DNA of 64,000 bases from Vibrio diabolicus (GTDB lineage Bacteria > Pseudomonadota > Gammaproteobacteria > Enterobacterales > Vibrionaceae). How positions within the stretch are numbered: position 1 is the stretch's first letter; every line of letters begins with the position of its first letter. The notes beneath the pieces are model-generated. The model did not search any database and was not told the DNA's origin. It saw only the letters and a program-made list of their open reading frames with translations. This document shows, piece after piece, positions 18,571 through 28,762 of the stretch. Where the stretch lies: contig CCKK01000023.1 of the NCBI GenBank assembly GCA_001048675.1, positions 372,001 through 436,000 of the forward strand, read 5' to 3'. The position numbers were made by a program, and so were the translations under genes.

Positions 18571-19716
18571 TCAGCGCTTCAACCAAGATTTCGGGTTTTG
18601 CGCTTCACTGTTGCGGCGAATTTCGAAGTAGAGTGATGCGCGATCTTGCCCGCCAGTATCACCCGCAAGAGCGATCACTTCGCCAGCGGTCACGCGATCG
18701 CCTTCTTTTTTCGTCAACGCTTGGTTGTAGCCGTAGAGCGTCATGTCACCTTTGCCGTGGTCAAGCAATACCACTAAGCCATACCCGCGTAAATACTCCG
18801 CAAATACGACAGTGCCCGGGTAAACGGCTTTCACTTGTTGACCGTAATTGGCCGCAAGCACCATGCCTTTCCAGTTTACTTGCCCGGTTTGGCGAGTACC
18901 GAAGTTGTGTAATACACGACCTTTGAGTGGCCATGGCAGTTTACCGCGCTGTTTGCCCAGTCCGTCCATTGGCACGGCATTACGCTTAGCCGCTTTGGCT
19001 ATCTCAGCTTTTAGCCGTGTTTCGTTGCGCTGCAGTTCAGCAAGGTAGCGTTTATCGTTCTTGATACTGCTCTGAATTTTATTCAGGGTTTGCTTACGTT
19101 TGGATTGTGTACTTGCCAGCGCCGTACGTTTCTCAGATTGCTGTTTGAGTAACGTCTCGATTTGCTCTTTTTCTAGCTCAAGCTGGTTTTTGTTGTGTGC
19201 CAATTCTTGAGTGGTTTTGGTGATTGCATCAATCACTTCCGCACGCGCTTTGGCTAAGTGCTGGAAGTATTGACTCATGCGGTCTTCTTCCACACCTTGA
19301 TTCAACAAGTGACCATTGGCTTTTGCTCGTTCGGTCACGTAATATGTTTGCAGCAACTGTTTGAGCTCTTCCTCTTGCTCTTGGCGCTGTGCTTCTTGCA
19401 AGGCAATTTTCTCTTCTAGCTTGTCTATGTTTTTGTCTGCTTGTGCGAGCTCAGATTTGGTTTGTCTTATTTCGCGCTCAAGTTTAGAAATGCCAAGTTC
19501 TTGCTCTTTGAGCGATTTTTGTAGCTCATTGAGTTGCTTTTCTTGGGAAGAGAGAGATTTGCGTTGACGGCTTATCTCACTTGATACGCCTTTGAGCTCT
19601 TGTTGACTAGCGGCAGAAGATGCAAGGGGATATGTGGCAGATAAAGCACAAGTTAATAAAATAGCCGAGCGTAGAACAGGGTGATTTTGTTTTCGCACTT
19701 GAGATTTACCTACCAC
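18571..19716 (-). CDS. envC: Murein hydrolase activator EnvC
   Basis: Encodes up to 381 residues from a GTG at 19716; another GTG at 19698 would give a more compact signal peptide, and neither has a strong ribosome binding site. EnvC works in the periplasm at the division septum and activates the amidases AmiA and AmiB; an AmiB is encoded at 33.5 kb. A signal peptide (about 1-35) is followed by a long coiled coil (about 40-245) and a LytM/M23 domain (about 265-381). The LytM domain has LYFEIR where active peptidases have HxH, so it lacks zinc ligands and is non-catalytic, as known for EnvC. Confidence 0.9.
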   Translation of the reverse strand: MVGKSQVRKQNHPVLRSAILLTCALSATYPLASSAASQQELKGVSSEISRQRKSLSSQEKQLNELQKSLKEQELGISKLEREIRQTKSELAQADKNIDKLEEKIALQEAQRQEQEEELKQLLQTYYVTERAKANGHLLNQGVEEDRMSQYFQHLAKARAEVIDAITKTTQELAHNKNQLELEKEQIETLLKQQSEKRTALASTQSKRKQTLNKIQSSIKNDKRYLAELQRNETRLKAEIAKAAKRNAVPMDGLGKQRGKLPWPLKGRVLHNFGTRQTGQVNWKGMVLAANYGQQVKAVYPGTVVFAEYLRGYGLVVLLDHGKGDMTLYGYNQALTKKEGDRVTAGEVIALAGDTGGQDRASLYFEIRRNSEAQNPKSWLKR

Positions 19717-19742
19717 GTTGTTGTCAAAAGGTTTGTTGACGA

Positions 19743-20564
19743 TTAAATACCATCTCCATGGATAAAGCTTTGTGATTTACCATTAAAGCCTTGATCCATA
19801 TCGAGAGAAGGTTTGTCCGTTTTTGGACGACCGACGATTTTCGCAGGAACCCCCGCCACAGTTGTGTGTGGTGGCACTGCTTGCAATACCACAGAGCAAG
19901 AGCCGATTTTCGCGCCTTCGCCCACTTCGATATTGCCAAGAATTTTTGCACCTGCACCAATCATCACACCTTCACGGATTTTCGGGTGACGATCGCCGCA
20001 CTCTTTACCCGTACCGCCTAAGGTAACGTCTTGTAGAATTGAGACGTCATTATCGATAACTGCAGTTTCACCGATGACGATTCCCGTTGCGTGGTCGAGC
20101 ATGATGCCGCTACCAATGCGTGCTGCCGGGTGAATGTCTACCTGACACGCAACCGAAATTTGGTTTTGCAGGTAGGTGGCCAGTGCATGGCGCCCTTGTT
20201 TCCATAGCCAGTTTGCCACGCGGTAGCCTTGCAGAGCGTGGTAGCCCTTTAAGTACAGCAGCGGCATAGAGTACATCGAAACTGCAGGGTCGCGATTAAC
20301 CGTGGCACAAATGTCACAAGCGGCACAATCGGTAATGGTTGGGTCGGCAGAGAACGCTTCTTCTACCACTTCACGTACTGCCATTGCTGGCATCGATGCC
20401 GTGTTTAACTTGTTTGCCAAAATGTAGCTGAGCGCGGCACAGAAACTTTCATGCTTGATGATGGTGGCATGGTAAAAGCTGGCCAGCATTGGCTCTTGCT
20501 CTGACATTTCGCGGGCTTCTGAGACAATTCTGTTCCAGACTTTTTGTTTTTCGCAGTGTTTCAT
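19743..20564 (-). CDS. cysE: Serine O-acetyltransferase
   Basis: Encodes 273 residues from the ATG at 20564, the same length as E. coli CysE; an in-frame TTG two codons earlier is rejected because AGGA sits 8 bases before the ATG. The enzyme acetylates serine with acetyl-CoA, the first committed step of cysteine synthesis, and is feedback-inhibited by cysteine. An alpha-helical N-terminal domain is followed by a left-handed beta-helix of hexapeptide repeats (GSGIMLDHATGIVIGETAVI, then VSILQDVTLGG). The catalytic His is in the DHATG segment. Order gpsA-cysE matches E. coli. Confidence 0.95.
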   Translation of the reverse strand: MKHCEKQKVWNRIVSEAREMSEQEPMLASFYHATIIKHESFCAALSYILANKLNTASMPAMAVREVVEEAFSADPTITDCAACDICATVNRDPAVSMYSMPLLYLKGYHALQGYRVANWLWKQGRHALATYLQNQISVACQVDIHPAARIGSGIMLDHATGIVIGETAVIDNDVSILQDVTLGGTGKECGDRHPKIREGVMIGAGAKILGNIEVGEGAKIGSCSVVLQAVPPHTTVAGVPAKIVGRPKTDKPSLDMDQGFNGKSQSFIHGDGI

Positions 20565-20642
20565 TCTCAATATCCTGAGTGGTTCTTCCGTGACCCGACA
20601 ACTTCTATTCTTCTCAGATGAGGTGCGAAGGGGCGTAGAGTG

Positions 20643-21680
20643 CTACTTTCCTTCGGCTTTTTTGTCACGAGCAAGTAAATCTTGCGCTGCCAGGCGTGCA
20701 TCCTTCCCTTGATACAATACTTGATAAATTTGATCAACAATTGGCATCTCAACACCCATGCGTTGAGAGAGCATCCATACTTCTTTCGTGTTGCGGTAGC
20801 CTTCTACGACTTGGCCAATTTCTTCTTGTGCCGTGTCGACGTCTTTACCTTGACCTAGCGCTAAACCAAAGCGGCGGTTACGTGATTGGTTGTCGGTACA
20901 CGTTAGGACAAGGTCGCCCAAACCAGCCATACCCATGAAGGTTTCTGGTTTTGCACCAAGCGCAGCACCAAGACGGCTCATTTCGGCCAAACCACGAGTA
21001 ATCAATGCAGTACGCGCGTTGGCTCCAAAACCGATGCCGTCAGACATACCCGCACCAATTGCGATAACGTTTTTCACCGCACCGCCCAATTGCATGCCGA
21101 TAAAGTCACTATTGGCGTACACGCGGAAGGTTTTGCTGCAGTGGATTTTTTCTTGTAGGTCAGCGACAAATTCAGCATCTGGAGAAGCAACTGAAATTGC
21201 AGTAGGCATGCCCATCGCGAGCTCTTTGGCGAACGTTGGGCCAGACAATACAGCCAGTGAGTAGTTTTCACCGATAATGTCATAAGCGACGTCTTTCAGC
21301 AGACGACCCGTTTCTGGCTCAAGACCTTTGGTTGCCCAGCAGATACGAGAGTCTTCACGTAAGAAAGGCTTACAGCTGTTCAGTACGATGCCAAAAACAT
21401 GGCTTGGAACCACAACCAATAAATCTCGGCTTGCTTGTACGGCTTTTTCTAAATCCGATTCAATGATCAAGCTTTCAGGGAAATCAACACCAGGTAAGAA
21501 AGCGTGGTTCGCGCGATCCGCTTCTAAACGTGCCATGTGCTCAGGCTCGTGTCCCCAAAGGACTACGTTCGCGCCGTTACGAGCGAGTGAGATCGCCAGA
21601 GAGGTACCGTATGAACCTGCGCCAATCACCGTCATTGCGATGTCTTTACCGTAAGCATTGTTTGTATTTGCTTGTGTCAT
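20643..21680 (-). CDS. gpsA: Glycerol-3-phosphate dehydrogenase [NAD(P)+]
   Basis: Encodes 345 residues. GpsA reduces dihydroxyacetone phosphate to sn-glycerol 3-phosphate for phospholipid synthesis. The Rossmann motif VIGAGSYGTSLA (about 18-29), the GPTFAKE segment and the catalytic-lysine segment LGGAVKNVIAIGAG are all present. It sits between secB and cysE as in E. coli. Confidence 0.96.
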   Translation of the reverse strand: MTQANTNNAYGKDIAMTVIGAGSYGTSLAISLARNGANVVLWGHEPEHMARLEADRANHAFLPGVDFPESLIIESDLEKAVQASRDLLVVVPSHVFGIVLNSCKPFLREDSRICWATKGLEPETGRLLKDVAYDIIGENYSLAVLSGPTFAKELAMGMPTAISVASPDAEFVADLQEKIHCSKTFRVYANSDFIGMQLGGAVKNVIAIGAGMSDGIGFGANARTALITRGLAEMSRLGAALGAKPETFMGMAGLGDLVLTCTDNQSRNRRFGLALGQGKDVDTAQEEIGQVVEGYRNTKEVWMLSQRMGVEMPIVDQIYQVLYQGKDARLAAQDLLARDKKAEGK

Positions 21681-21875
21681 GCTACCGCCTAATTGTCTTT
21701 CTACTAGTAGAATCTAGTTCCTAATCGTCAAATTTTACGCCTTCTGGCGATTAGGAACTAGGAACTTTTGTCAGAAATAAAAAATGCACATTGCATCGGA
21801 TGGTAGACGCTCTGTGCATTTTATTAGAGTCGGTGACGTCAGCACTCAGGCTATTCGTCACTTACAAAACGTGAA

Positions 21876-22340
21876 TTACGCTTCAGCTTCGCCTTGTTGA
21901 GCTTGCTGTTGTAGGTAGTTCATGAATAGCGCGTCGAAGTTAACTGGCGCTAGGTTCAGTTGAGGGAACGTACCTTTAACCACTAGGCTTGAGATAGTTT
22001 CACGAGCGTATGGGAATAGGATGTTCGGGCAGAATGCGCCTAGGCAATGTGCAAGTTGGCCTGCTTCCATTTGCTCAGCAGTGAAGATACCACCTTGTTG
22101 AACTTCACATAGGAACGCTGTTTCTTCTTCGTTCTTCACAGTTACAGTTAGACGTAGAACCACTTCGTAAACGCCTTCACCAAGCTCACGGCTTTGAGTG
22201 TCTAGGTCTAGTTTAACGTCTGGGTTCCATTCTTTTTGGAAGATTACTGGAGAGTTTGGCGCTTCGAAAGAAACGTCTTTTAGGAAGATGCGTTGAATTG
22301 CGAAGTTTTGTTGTGCTTCTTGAGGTGCTGCTTCAGCCAT
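21876..22340 (-). CDS. secB: Protein-export chaperone SecB
   Basis: Encodes 154 residues. SecB is a cytosolic tetramer that keeps precursor proteins unfolded and hands them to SecA. The sequence FAIQRIFLKDVSFEAPNSP and FCPNILFPYARE are family hallmarks. AAGGA precedes the ATG. E. coli has grxC and yibN just upstream; here the rhodanese gene is present but there is no grxC in the 247-base gap. Confidence 0.96.
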   Translation of the reverse strand: MAEAAPQEAQQNFAIQRIFLKDVSFEAPNSPVIFQKEWNPDVKLDLDTQSRELGEGVYEVVLRLTVTVKNEEETAFLCEVQQGGIFTAEQMEAGQLAHCLGAFCPNILFPYARETISSLVVKGTFPQLNLAPVNFDALFMNYLQQQAQQGEAEA

Positions 22341-22587
22341 TTTTTAATCCTTAAATAAATATTTGTAGAGCCTAGAAACGTCTAAACTCAGAAAACTGGT
22401 ATGTCCCGAGACTAACTGAGCCAATCTACCTTGACTAGATGAAGCGTGTATTACGTGCAAAGCGTCACAACTTAATGCTTCAACTGCTTTCAATTTGCTC
22501 AGTTTATTATCCACGAAGCTTGGCAAAAACACGCTGGAATGCGTACCTTATCTTTTGCCTCTGCCCCGTTATCGAAGCTGCCGGGTA

Positions 22588-23022
22588 TTACTTTTTACCA
22601 CGAACTAAAGGCAGGTTCGCTTCGTTCCATGCAATCAAGCCGTTCTTCAGTAGGCTTACTTTTTCAAAGCCTGCTTTTACTAACAGGTTCGCGCTTTCTT
22701 GAGCGTTTTGCCCTGTCTTGCATACCACAATGATTGGGTCTGATTTGTGGTTTTCAAGGCTACCAAAGTTACCCGCTTTGATATCTGACGGTAAAATGTG
22801 AAGTGAGTCGGTGATATGACCTTTTTTGAACTCGTCCTTTGTGCGGATATCCACTACAACGCCGTTTTCACGGTTCATAAGATGAGTCAGTTGGTTTACG
22901 TTGATTTCTTTGTATGCGGCCGTCGCTGACTTCACGATGTTCATGATAAAGGCGACAAGAAGACCTACCCAAACCAAAGATAGAATCATGTTCTGTTGGA
23001 AAAATTCAATGTACTCTTGCAT
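22588..23022 (-). CDS. Membrane-anchored rhodanese-like protein (YibN type)
   Basis: Encodes 144 residues. One N-terminal membrane segment (about 10-30) is followed by a rhodanese domain with the active-site loop VVCKTGQNA, where the Cys would carry a persulfide. YibN is a partner of this locus (yibN-grxC-secB-gpsA) in E. coli; its in vivo role is unsettled. ORF start is the ATG at 23022. Confidence 0.88.
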   Translation of the reverse strand: MQEYIEFFQQNMILSLVWVGLLVAFIMNIVKSATAAYKEINVNQLTHLMNRENGVVVDIRTKDEFKKGHITDSLHILPSDIKAGNFGSLENHKSDPIIVVCKTGQNAQESANLLVKAGFEKVSLLKNGLIAWNEANLPLVRGKK

Positions 23023-23569
23023 GTCTTGAGCTCTTACGCTGTTGGCGGAAAAATAAAGCAGGAGTATAGCGGGGTTAAGCCTCTTAGGCGAGAGGGTTAA
23101 AATTTTCTAACGAATAATTGAGATCTCTATAAACCCTTTATGTTATTGCCATCCGTGCATTGGACTATGGTAGCTTGATTGTTTTTGCCTATTGGATTTA
23201 TCGACTTAAGTGACTTTTGTTTTACCGAAAAAAGCGAACAATAGGTACTAACCAATCTTGTTCGATAATGCTTTAAATAAGCGCTGTTTCAGGTGCAAAA
23301 ACAAGAATCAGAAGCGTAAGAAAACCGAACCTAGACTGGGGTGTACAAAGCGTATTAGGAATGACTATGCTTGTGGAACACGTTTGTCGGCACTGACTCG
23401 TTGTTCGCTTAACTTGTAAGATAGCAACAATAAATCGCAAACATTATTTGATCTTAACCTACAGTTTTGGTTAAAAAGTGTAGTAAAATTACGCTAGTTT
23501 TGTTTCAAGGTTAGATAGGGCAGCGAGGCCCTACGCCAAAAGTTACTTAAATTTGATGAGGTCATCACT
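23023..23569. other. Intergenic region between the rhodanese gene and gpmM
   Basis: About 547 bases between divergent genes. It must hold the promoters for both, but I see no clear -35/-10 pair, operator or gene, and no strong hairpin. Confidence 0.5.
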
Positions 23570-25102
23570 ATGTCAGCTAAGAAGCCACTGGCTCTAGTTA
23601 TCCTTGACGGTTACGGTTACCGTGAAGACACAGCAAGTAACGCAATTGCGAATGCGAAAACACCAGTAATGGATGCTCTGATTGCGAATAACCCACACAC
23701 TCTAATCTCTGCTTCAGGCATGGATGTTGGCCTTCCTGATGGTCAAATGGGTAACTCAGAAGTTGGTCACACTAACATTGGCGCAGGTCGCGTTGTATAC
23801 CAAGATCTAACTCGTATCACTAAATCGATCGCTGACGGTGAGTTCGCTGAAACGCCAGCGCTTGTTGAAGCAGTTGATGCTGCTGTTAAAGCAGAGAAAG
23901 CGGTACACATCATGGGTCTGATGTCTCCAGGTGGCGTACACTCTCATGAAGACCATATCTACGCAGCGGTTGAAATGGCAGCGGCTCGTGGCGCTGAGAA
24001 AATCTACCTACACTGTTTCCTAGACGGTCGTGACACGCCACCACGTAGTGCTGAAAACTCGCTACAACGTTTCCAAGATCTATTCGCGAAACTAGGTAAA
24101 GGTCGTGTTGCTTCTCTAGTAGGTCGCTACTACGCTATGGACCGTGACAACAACTGGGATCGCGTTCAAGTGGCTTACGATCTTCTGACTCAAGCGAAAG
24201 CTGAGTTTACAGCAGAAACCGCCGTTGCTGGTCTAGAAGCCGCTTACGCTCGTGAAGAGAACGATGAGTTCGTGAAAGCGACAGCAATTAAAGCGGAAGG
24301 CGAAGAAGACGCAATCATGCAAGACGGTGATGCGGTTATCTTCATGAACTACCGTGCTGACCGTGCTCGTCAAATCACTCGCGCATTCGTGCCTGACTTT
24401 GATGGTTTTGAGCGTGCGGTATTCCCGGCAGTTAACTTCGTTATGTTGACTCAATACGCGGCAGATATCCCTCTAGCAATCGCATTCCCACCAGCGTCTC
24501 TAGAAAACACGTACGGTGAGTGGCTGTCTAAGCAAGGTCAAACTCAGCTACGTATCTCTGAAACAGAGAAATACGCACACGTGACTTTCTTCTTCAACGG
24601 CGGTGTTGAAAACGAATTTGAAGGCGAAGAGCGCCAGCTTGTTGCTTCTCCAAAAGTAGCCACTTACGACCTTCAGCCAGAAATGAGCTCCCCTGAGCTT
24701 ACAGAGAAACTGGTTGCGGCGATCAAGTCTGGTAAGTTCGACACTATCATCTGTAACTACCCGAACGCAGATATGGTTGGTCACACTGGCGTTTACGAAG
24801 CAGCTGAGAAAGCAATCGAAGCGCTAGATGAAAGTGTTGGCAAAGTAGTTGAAGCAATCAAAGAAGTTGGCGGTCAGCTGCTGATCACTGCGGACCATGG
24901 TAACGCAGAAATGATGGTTGACCCAGAAACGGGTGGTACTCACACAGCGCACACTAACCTACCGGTTCCTCTTATTTACGTAGGTGATAAAGCGGTTGAG
25001 TTCAAAGAAGGCGGCAAACTTTCTGACCTTGCACCAACCATGCTTTCTCTAGCGGGTCTAGAAATCCCAGCAGAAATGACGGGTGAAGTGCTAGTTAAAT
25101 AA
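23570..25102 (+). CDS. gpmM: Cofactor-independent phosphoglycerate mutase
   Basis: Encodes 510 residues. It interconverts 3- and 2-phosphoglycerate in glycolysis using a phosphoserine and two Mn2+ ions. The alkaline-phosphatase-fold motifs are clear: LVILDGYG with the first metal Asp, the nucleophile Ser in QMGNSEVGH near residue 62, DGRDTPP, NYPNADMVGHTG and ITADHGNAE. GAGGT precedes the ATG. Codon use is that of a highly expressed gene. Confidence 0.96.
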   Translation: MSAKKPLALVILDGYGYREDTASNAIANAKTPVMDALIANNPHTLISASGMDVGLPDGQMGNSEVGHTNIGAGRVVYQDLTRITKSIADGEFAETPALVEAVDAAVKAEKAVHIMGLMSPGGVHSHEDHIYAAVEMAAARGAEKIYLHCFLDGRDTPPRSAENSLQRFQDLFAKLGKGRVASLVGRYYAMDRDNNWDRVQVAYDLLTQAKAEFTAETAVAGLEAAYAREENDEFVKATAIKAEGEEDAIMQDGDAVIFMNYRADRARQITRAFVPDFDGFERAVFPAVNFVMLTQYAADIPLAIAFPPASLENTYGEWLSKQGQTQLRISETEKYAHVTFFFNGGVENEFEGEERQLVASPKVATYDLQPEMSSPELTEKLVAAIKSGKFDTIICNYPNADMVGHTGVYEAAEKAIEALDESVGKVVEAIKEVGGQLLITADHGNAEMMVDPETGGTHTAHTNLPVPLIYVGDKAVEFKEGGKLSDLAPTMLSLAGLEIPAEMTGEVLVK

Positions 25103-25124
25103 TTAACTGACAACTCAGAATGAC

Positions 25125-25154
25125 AAAAGCCCGAGTTTAAACTCGGGCTTTTTT
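25125..25154. terminator. Terminator between gpmM and the EamA gene
   Basis: AAAAGCCCGAGTTT / AAACTCGGGCTTTT palindrome followed by T residues; it lies between convergent genes. Confidence 0.9.
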
Positions 25155-25184
25155 GTATCTGGCAACAAGGGCTGGTCTGTAAGG

Positions 25185-26072
25185 TTATTGAACCAAAATG
25201 CCAGCACCAATCACAGCTAGGGCTGCGCCCAACCATGCAAATCGGTTTGGTCGGCGTTTAGTGTAAATCCAGAGCAGCGGTAGCAACATAATTGGCGTGG
25301 TTGAAGATAGCAGTGCAACCATACCTACATTTCCTTCTTGCAGTGCGTATAAGATCAGCGTCATGCCGACGGCCATCGCCAAGAAACCGTTAAGCGCAGT
25401 AATACCAAATACTCGCCAAGTAATGTGTTGTGTCGAGCGAGCGACTTTGACCCCCAGAACTAACAACATGCTGTGGGCGAAAAATGCACTGATCATTCGA
25501 ATAGCAGAAGCCGCAACGGGGTCAATGCTGGTTTGCATTACTGGCTTGGCGATGATGCCGCCCAATGCTTGGCACATTGCAGCGGTTAAGCCAAGTCCAA
25601 TACCCACCCAGATGTTACCTTTAATGTCTTCCAAGACGTTATTCACTTGGCCTCTTCGACCAAAGAATATCGCCATCACCACGCCGCTAAATACCAATGA
25701 TGCGCCCAGTAGTTCTATTGTGGTCATGACTTCACTAAATAAGAAGTAGCCCAAAATAGCAGAGAATACCGCATGGCAGGAAAACAGTAGTCCGGCTTGT
25801 CTTGGTCCCATACGATTCAAGCACGCAAACAGAGCGGTATCACCGATGAAAATTCCAATCAGACCCGACGCCATCATTGGCGTTACATGTTCCCAAGAAA
25901 CCGTTAACCAGCCGCCAGTTATCCAGGCCATTGTTGATAAGATTACGGCCGTACAGCCCATGCGCCAGCGGCTGTAAGAAAAAGCGCCTAGGTGTTGTGC
26001 AGGAATGACAGAGATAAGGCTAGAAACTGCCCACAGAAAAGCGGCACATAAAGCAAGCCATTCGTAACCCAT
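25185..26072 (-). CDS. EamA/DMT superfamily permease
   Basis: Encodes 295 residues with about ten membrane segments in two similar halves, the EamA (drug/metabolite transporter) design. The second half ends in a hydrophobic run (WLGAALAVIGAGILVQ). Family members export amino acids, nucleosides or other small metabolites; the substrate cannot be told here. AAGGACG precedes the ATG. It is convergent with gpmM. Confidence 0.82.
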   Translation of the reverse strand: MGYEWLALCAAFLWAVSSLISVIPAQHLGAFSYSRWRMGCTAVILSTMAWITGGWLTVSWEHVTPMMASGLIGIFIGDTALFACLNRMGPRQAGLLFSCHAVFSAILGYFLFSEVMTTIELLGASLVFSGVVMAIFFGRRGQVNNVLEDIKGNIWVGIGLGLTAAMCQALGGIIAKPVMQTSIDPVAASAIRMISAFFAHSMLLVLGVKVARSTQHITWRVFGITALNGFLAMAVGMTLILYALQEGNVGMVALLSSTTPIMLLPLLWIYTKRRPNRFAWLGAALAVIGAGILVQ

Positions 26073-26204
26073 GATGTGTCGACGTCCTTGTAGAGTAGAG
26101 GAGTCTTAATATGCACGAAATTTAATGGATGTAAAAGCTGCTCTGTGAGGGCAATAGCTGGCGAACAGCTCCATGACAACAAGCTCTGTCACGGAGCTTA
26201 TCGA

Positions 26205-27621
26205 TTAAAACAGCACCAGAACTGCGCCATACACGATAAATAGACCAATCAAACCAAGAATCAGCCCCACTTTCGCCATGTCTTTGCTCTCGATTAGGCC
26301 TGTTGAATAAGCCAAAGAGTTTGGTGGCGTGGAAACCGGTAAGATCATGCCAAGTGATGCGGAGAATGCGACGACAACCAGTAAACCTTGTAGGCCACCA
26401 ACCGCAATAAGGCTTGGCATGGATGTACCAATAGCGGCAGCAATAGGCATTAATAAGTTTGCCGTTGCGGTATTAGACATAAAGTTCGCCATTAACCAAC
26501 ATACGACCGATAGGGCAAAGACAACGGCAAATGGTGATAGTAAGCTGTAATCAATGGCGTGTGCTAATGCTTCGGCTAAGCCTGTTTTGTCTAAGGCAAT
26601 ACCAATTGCGATACCACCGGCAACCAGCCATAAAACATCCCAGTTAATCAGCTTGAGTTCTTCTTTGCCCATAATGCCCGTTAAGGTGAAGACCGCAAGC
26701 GGGATAATCGCAACAACATACGTGTTCATGCCGTGCACTTTTGTCGTCATCCAAAGCACAATGGTTAGTGCAAAAGTGATGTAGACGACGATCGCGCGCC
26801 AGCTCTTTTTGAACGTACCATCCAGCTTTAGTTTCAATTCTGGTTCGCTGGACGGAAACAGCTTCTGCAAACAAAAACCAAGCAACAGTGAGTTGTATCA
26901 GCACAAATGGTAGGCCCATTGTCATCCAAGATAAGAAGTCTATGGCGTTTTCTCCGGTGAGGTATTGGAGCGCTATTGCGTTAGGTGGCGTACCTATCGG
27001 AGTTGCAATGCCGCCAGTATTCGCGGCAATTGGAATGCACAGCACCAGCGCTTTAATCCCTAAATCCCCTTTAGGTGCAGAAGCGACGATTGGACCGAGC
27101 AGCGCCAACATCATGACCGTCGTGGCAGTGTTGGACATGAACATTGAAAAAACGGCGGTAATGAGCATCAAACCCAGCATGATGAACTTAGGTTGTGTGC
27201 CGAATGGTTTTAGTAGCACTCGGGCGAGATTGTTGTCGAGTTCGTATTTGGAAGCCGCGATGGCGAGGGCAAACCCACCCATAAAAAGAATAATGATCGG
27301 TGAAGAGAAGGCAGAGAAAATATCTGTGTAAGCAATTAACTCTCCCAAATCATGCCCCGCTGGTGGATTGCGAAATAGATGCAAACCTTTATCCGATATC
27401 ATGATCAGTTCAAGGGCGATAATAAGAATGGACGTAGCAAAAACGGGGACCGGCTCAAGAACCCAAAGTAGGGCAGCAAGAAGAAAAATAGCCAACAGGC
27501 GATGCTGAATTAAAGTGAGGTCATCAATAGGAATAGCATCAATCGGCATCATCAAAACACCGAGCGGAATTAAAAAGCACACCAGCAATTTCGCCAGCGT
27601 GTTTACACTCATCTTTGGCAT
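26205..27621 (-). pseudogene. SLC13/DASS family permease interrupted by a +1 frameshift
   Basis: The N-terminal frame (from ATG 27621) and the C-terminal frame (to 26205) together make one protein of about 471 residues if one base is removed near 26869-26877. Members of the family take up dicarboxylates, citrate or sulfate with Na+. Both halves carry the signature SNTAT motif (MSNTATTVMM and MSNTATANLL), so the join is convincing. On the coding strand the junction lies in TTTTTGTTT: removing one T restores ...TVAWFLLQKLFPSS. This may be a real inactivating mutation or a homopolymer sequencing error. AGGGG precedes the ATG. Confidence 0.82.
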
Positions 27622-27746
27622 TGGCTGCCCCTCTAAATATTCATCCTAAGCGCAGGATAATTGATTGTGGAATGAAGGTCTTAGAGGCAGGTATGAGTTT
27701 GAGAAATAGAGGCTAAATTTTGAACGGAATTTTGCTTTTTATCAAT

Positions 27747-27776
27747 AAAAAGAGCCCTTGAGAAAGGGCTCTTTTA
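27747..27776. terminator. Terminator after psd
   Basis: AAAAGAGCCC and GGGCTCTTTT arms with a short loop, T-rich on both sides; it ends the rsgA-psd unit on the minus strand. Confidence 0.85.
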
Positions 27777-27788
27777 ACGGGGTTTTGC

Positions 27789-28646
27789 TTATTTTTTCAA
27801 GGCGTAAGGTGTGCCCATTACGGTTGGCTTACCGTTTTCCATACTTGCGTCAAACTCAATCGCGTCTTTGGCAAACAGGTTAATAACAGTAGAACCCAGT
27901 TTGAAGCGGCCCATCTCTTCGCCTTTTTTCAAGATCACGGCCTTGTCACCCTCAGCTGGGTAATCCCATTTGTAGACAGTATTGCCACGAGGCGGAGTGA
28001 TCGTGCCAGCCCACACTTGCTCAATGCTACCTACGATGGTTGCGCCAACAAGCACTTGTGCCATTGGACCAAACTCAGTGTCAAAGATACACACCACACG
28101 CTCGTTACGTGCGAATAGATTTGGAACGTTTTCTGCCGTAAGTGGGTTTACCGAGAACAGGTCACCAGGCACGTAAATCATTTGGCGCAGTGTGCCGTCA
28201 CACGGCATGTGTACACGATGGTAATCGCGCGGAGACAGGTACAGCGTGGCAAAAGATCCATCTTTAAATTCGTTTGCTAAATTCGCGTCACCGCCTAGCA
28301 GTTCTTGCGCTGAGAAGTGATGACCTTTTGCTTGGATAAGTTGACCATCTTCAATAGGGCCAAATTGGCTAACACAAGCGTCGGCTGGGTGAGTGATGAC
28401 GTTTTCGCCTTCAGAAATTGGGCGTGCGCCCTCTTTTAGCTCACGAACGAAAAACTCGTTGAACGTTTTAAAATGCTTAGGATCTGAGTGCTTCGCCTCA
28501 TCCATGTTCACATTGTATTGTTTGATAAACCAACGAATAACTGCTGTTGTTAGACCGCCAGCTTTTGCTGAAGCCAGTTTACCCATTAGGCGAGTGAGGC
28601 CGTGTTGTGGGATCCAGTACTGCAGTCCAACTTTAAACTTGTCCAT
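27789..28646 (-). CDS. psd: Phosphatidylserine decarboxylase proenzyme
   Basis: Encodes 285 residues. The inner-membrane enzyme makes phosphatidylethanolamine from phosphatidylserine. The self-cleavage motif LGST is at 250-253, where Ser252 becomes the pyruvoyl cofactor of the alpha chain. The sequence YLSPRDYHRVHMPCDG carries the conserved His. It lies 116 bases downstream of rsgA, the E. coli order. Confidence 0.96.
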   Translation of the reverse strand: MDKFKVGLQYWIPQHGLTRLMGKLASAKAGGLTTAVIRWFIKQYNVNMDEAKHSDPKHFKTFNEFFVRELKEGARPISEGENVITHPADACVSQFGPIEDGQLIQAKGHHFSAQELLGGDANLANEFKDGSFATLYLSPRDYHRVHMPCDGTLRQMIYVPGDLFSVNPLTAENVPNLFARNERVVCIFDTEFGPMAQVLVGATIVGSIEQVWAGTITPPRGNTVYKWDYPAEGDKAVILKKGEEMGRFKLGSTVINLFAKDAIEFDASMENGKPTVMGTPYALKK

Positions 28647-28762
28647 CTTTAATTCCGATACTTCTGTTAGATTCGCGCTTTAGGGCGCGTGATGTTACTG
28701 AAATTTAATTTGCTTGTCAGTATTAGGTGAAGACTTTTTACACAGTTACAGTCTTAACTTAA

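Noticed and set aside
18848..20026. Plus-strand frames over envC and cysE
   Set aside because: They are antisense shadows of well-supported genes, with low-complexity products.
23091..23110. Terminator after the start of the rhodanese gene
   Set aside because: The stem is only about 5 bases with a mismatch and lies in a promoter region.
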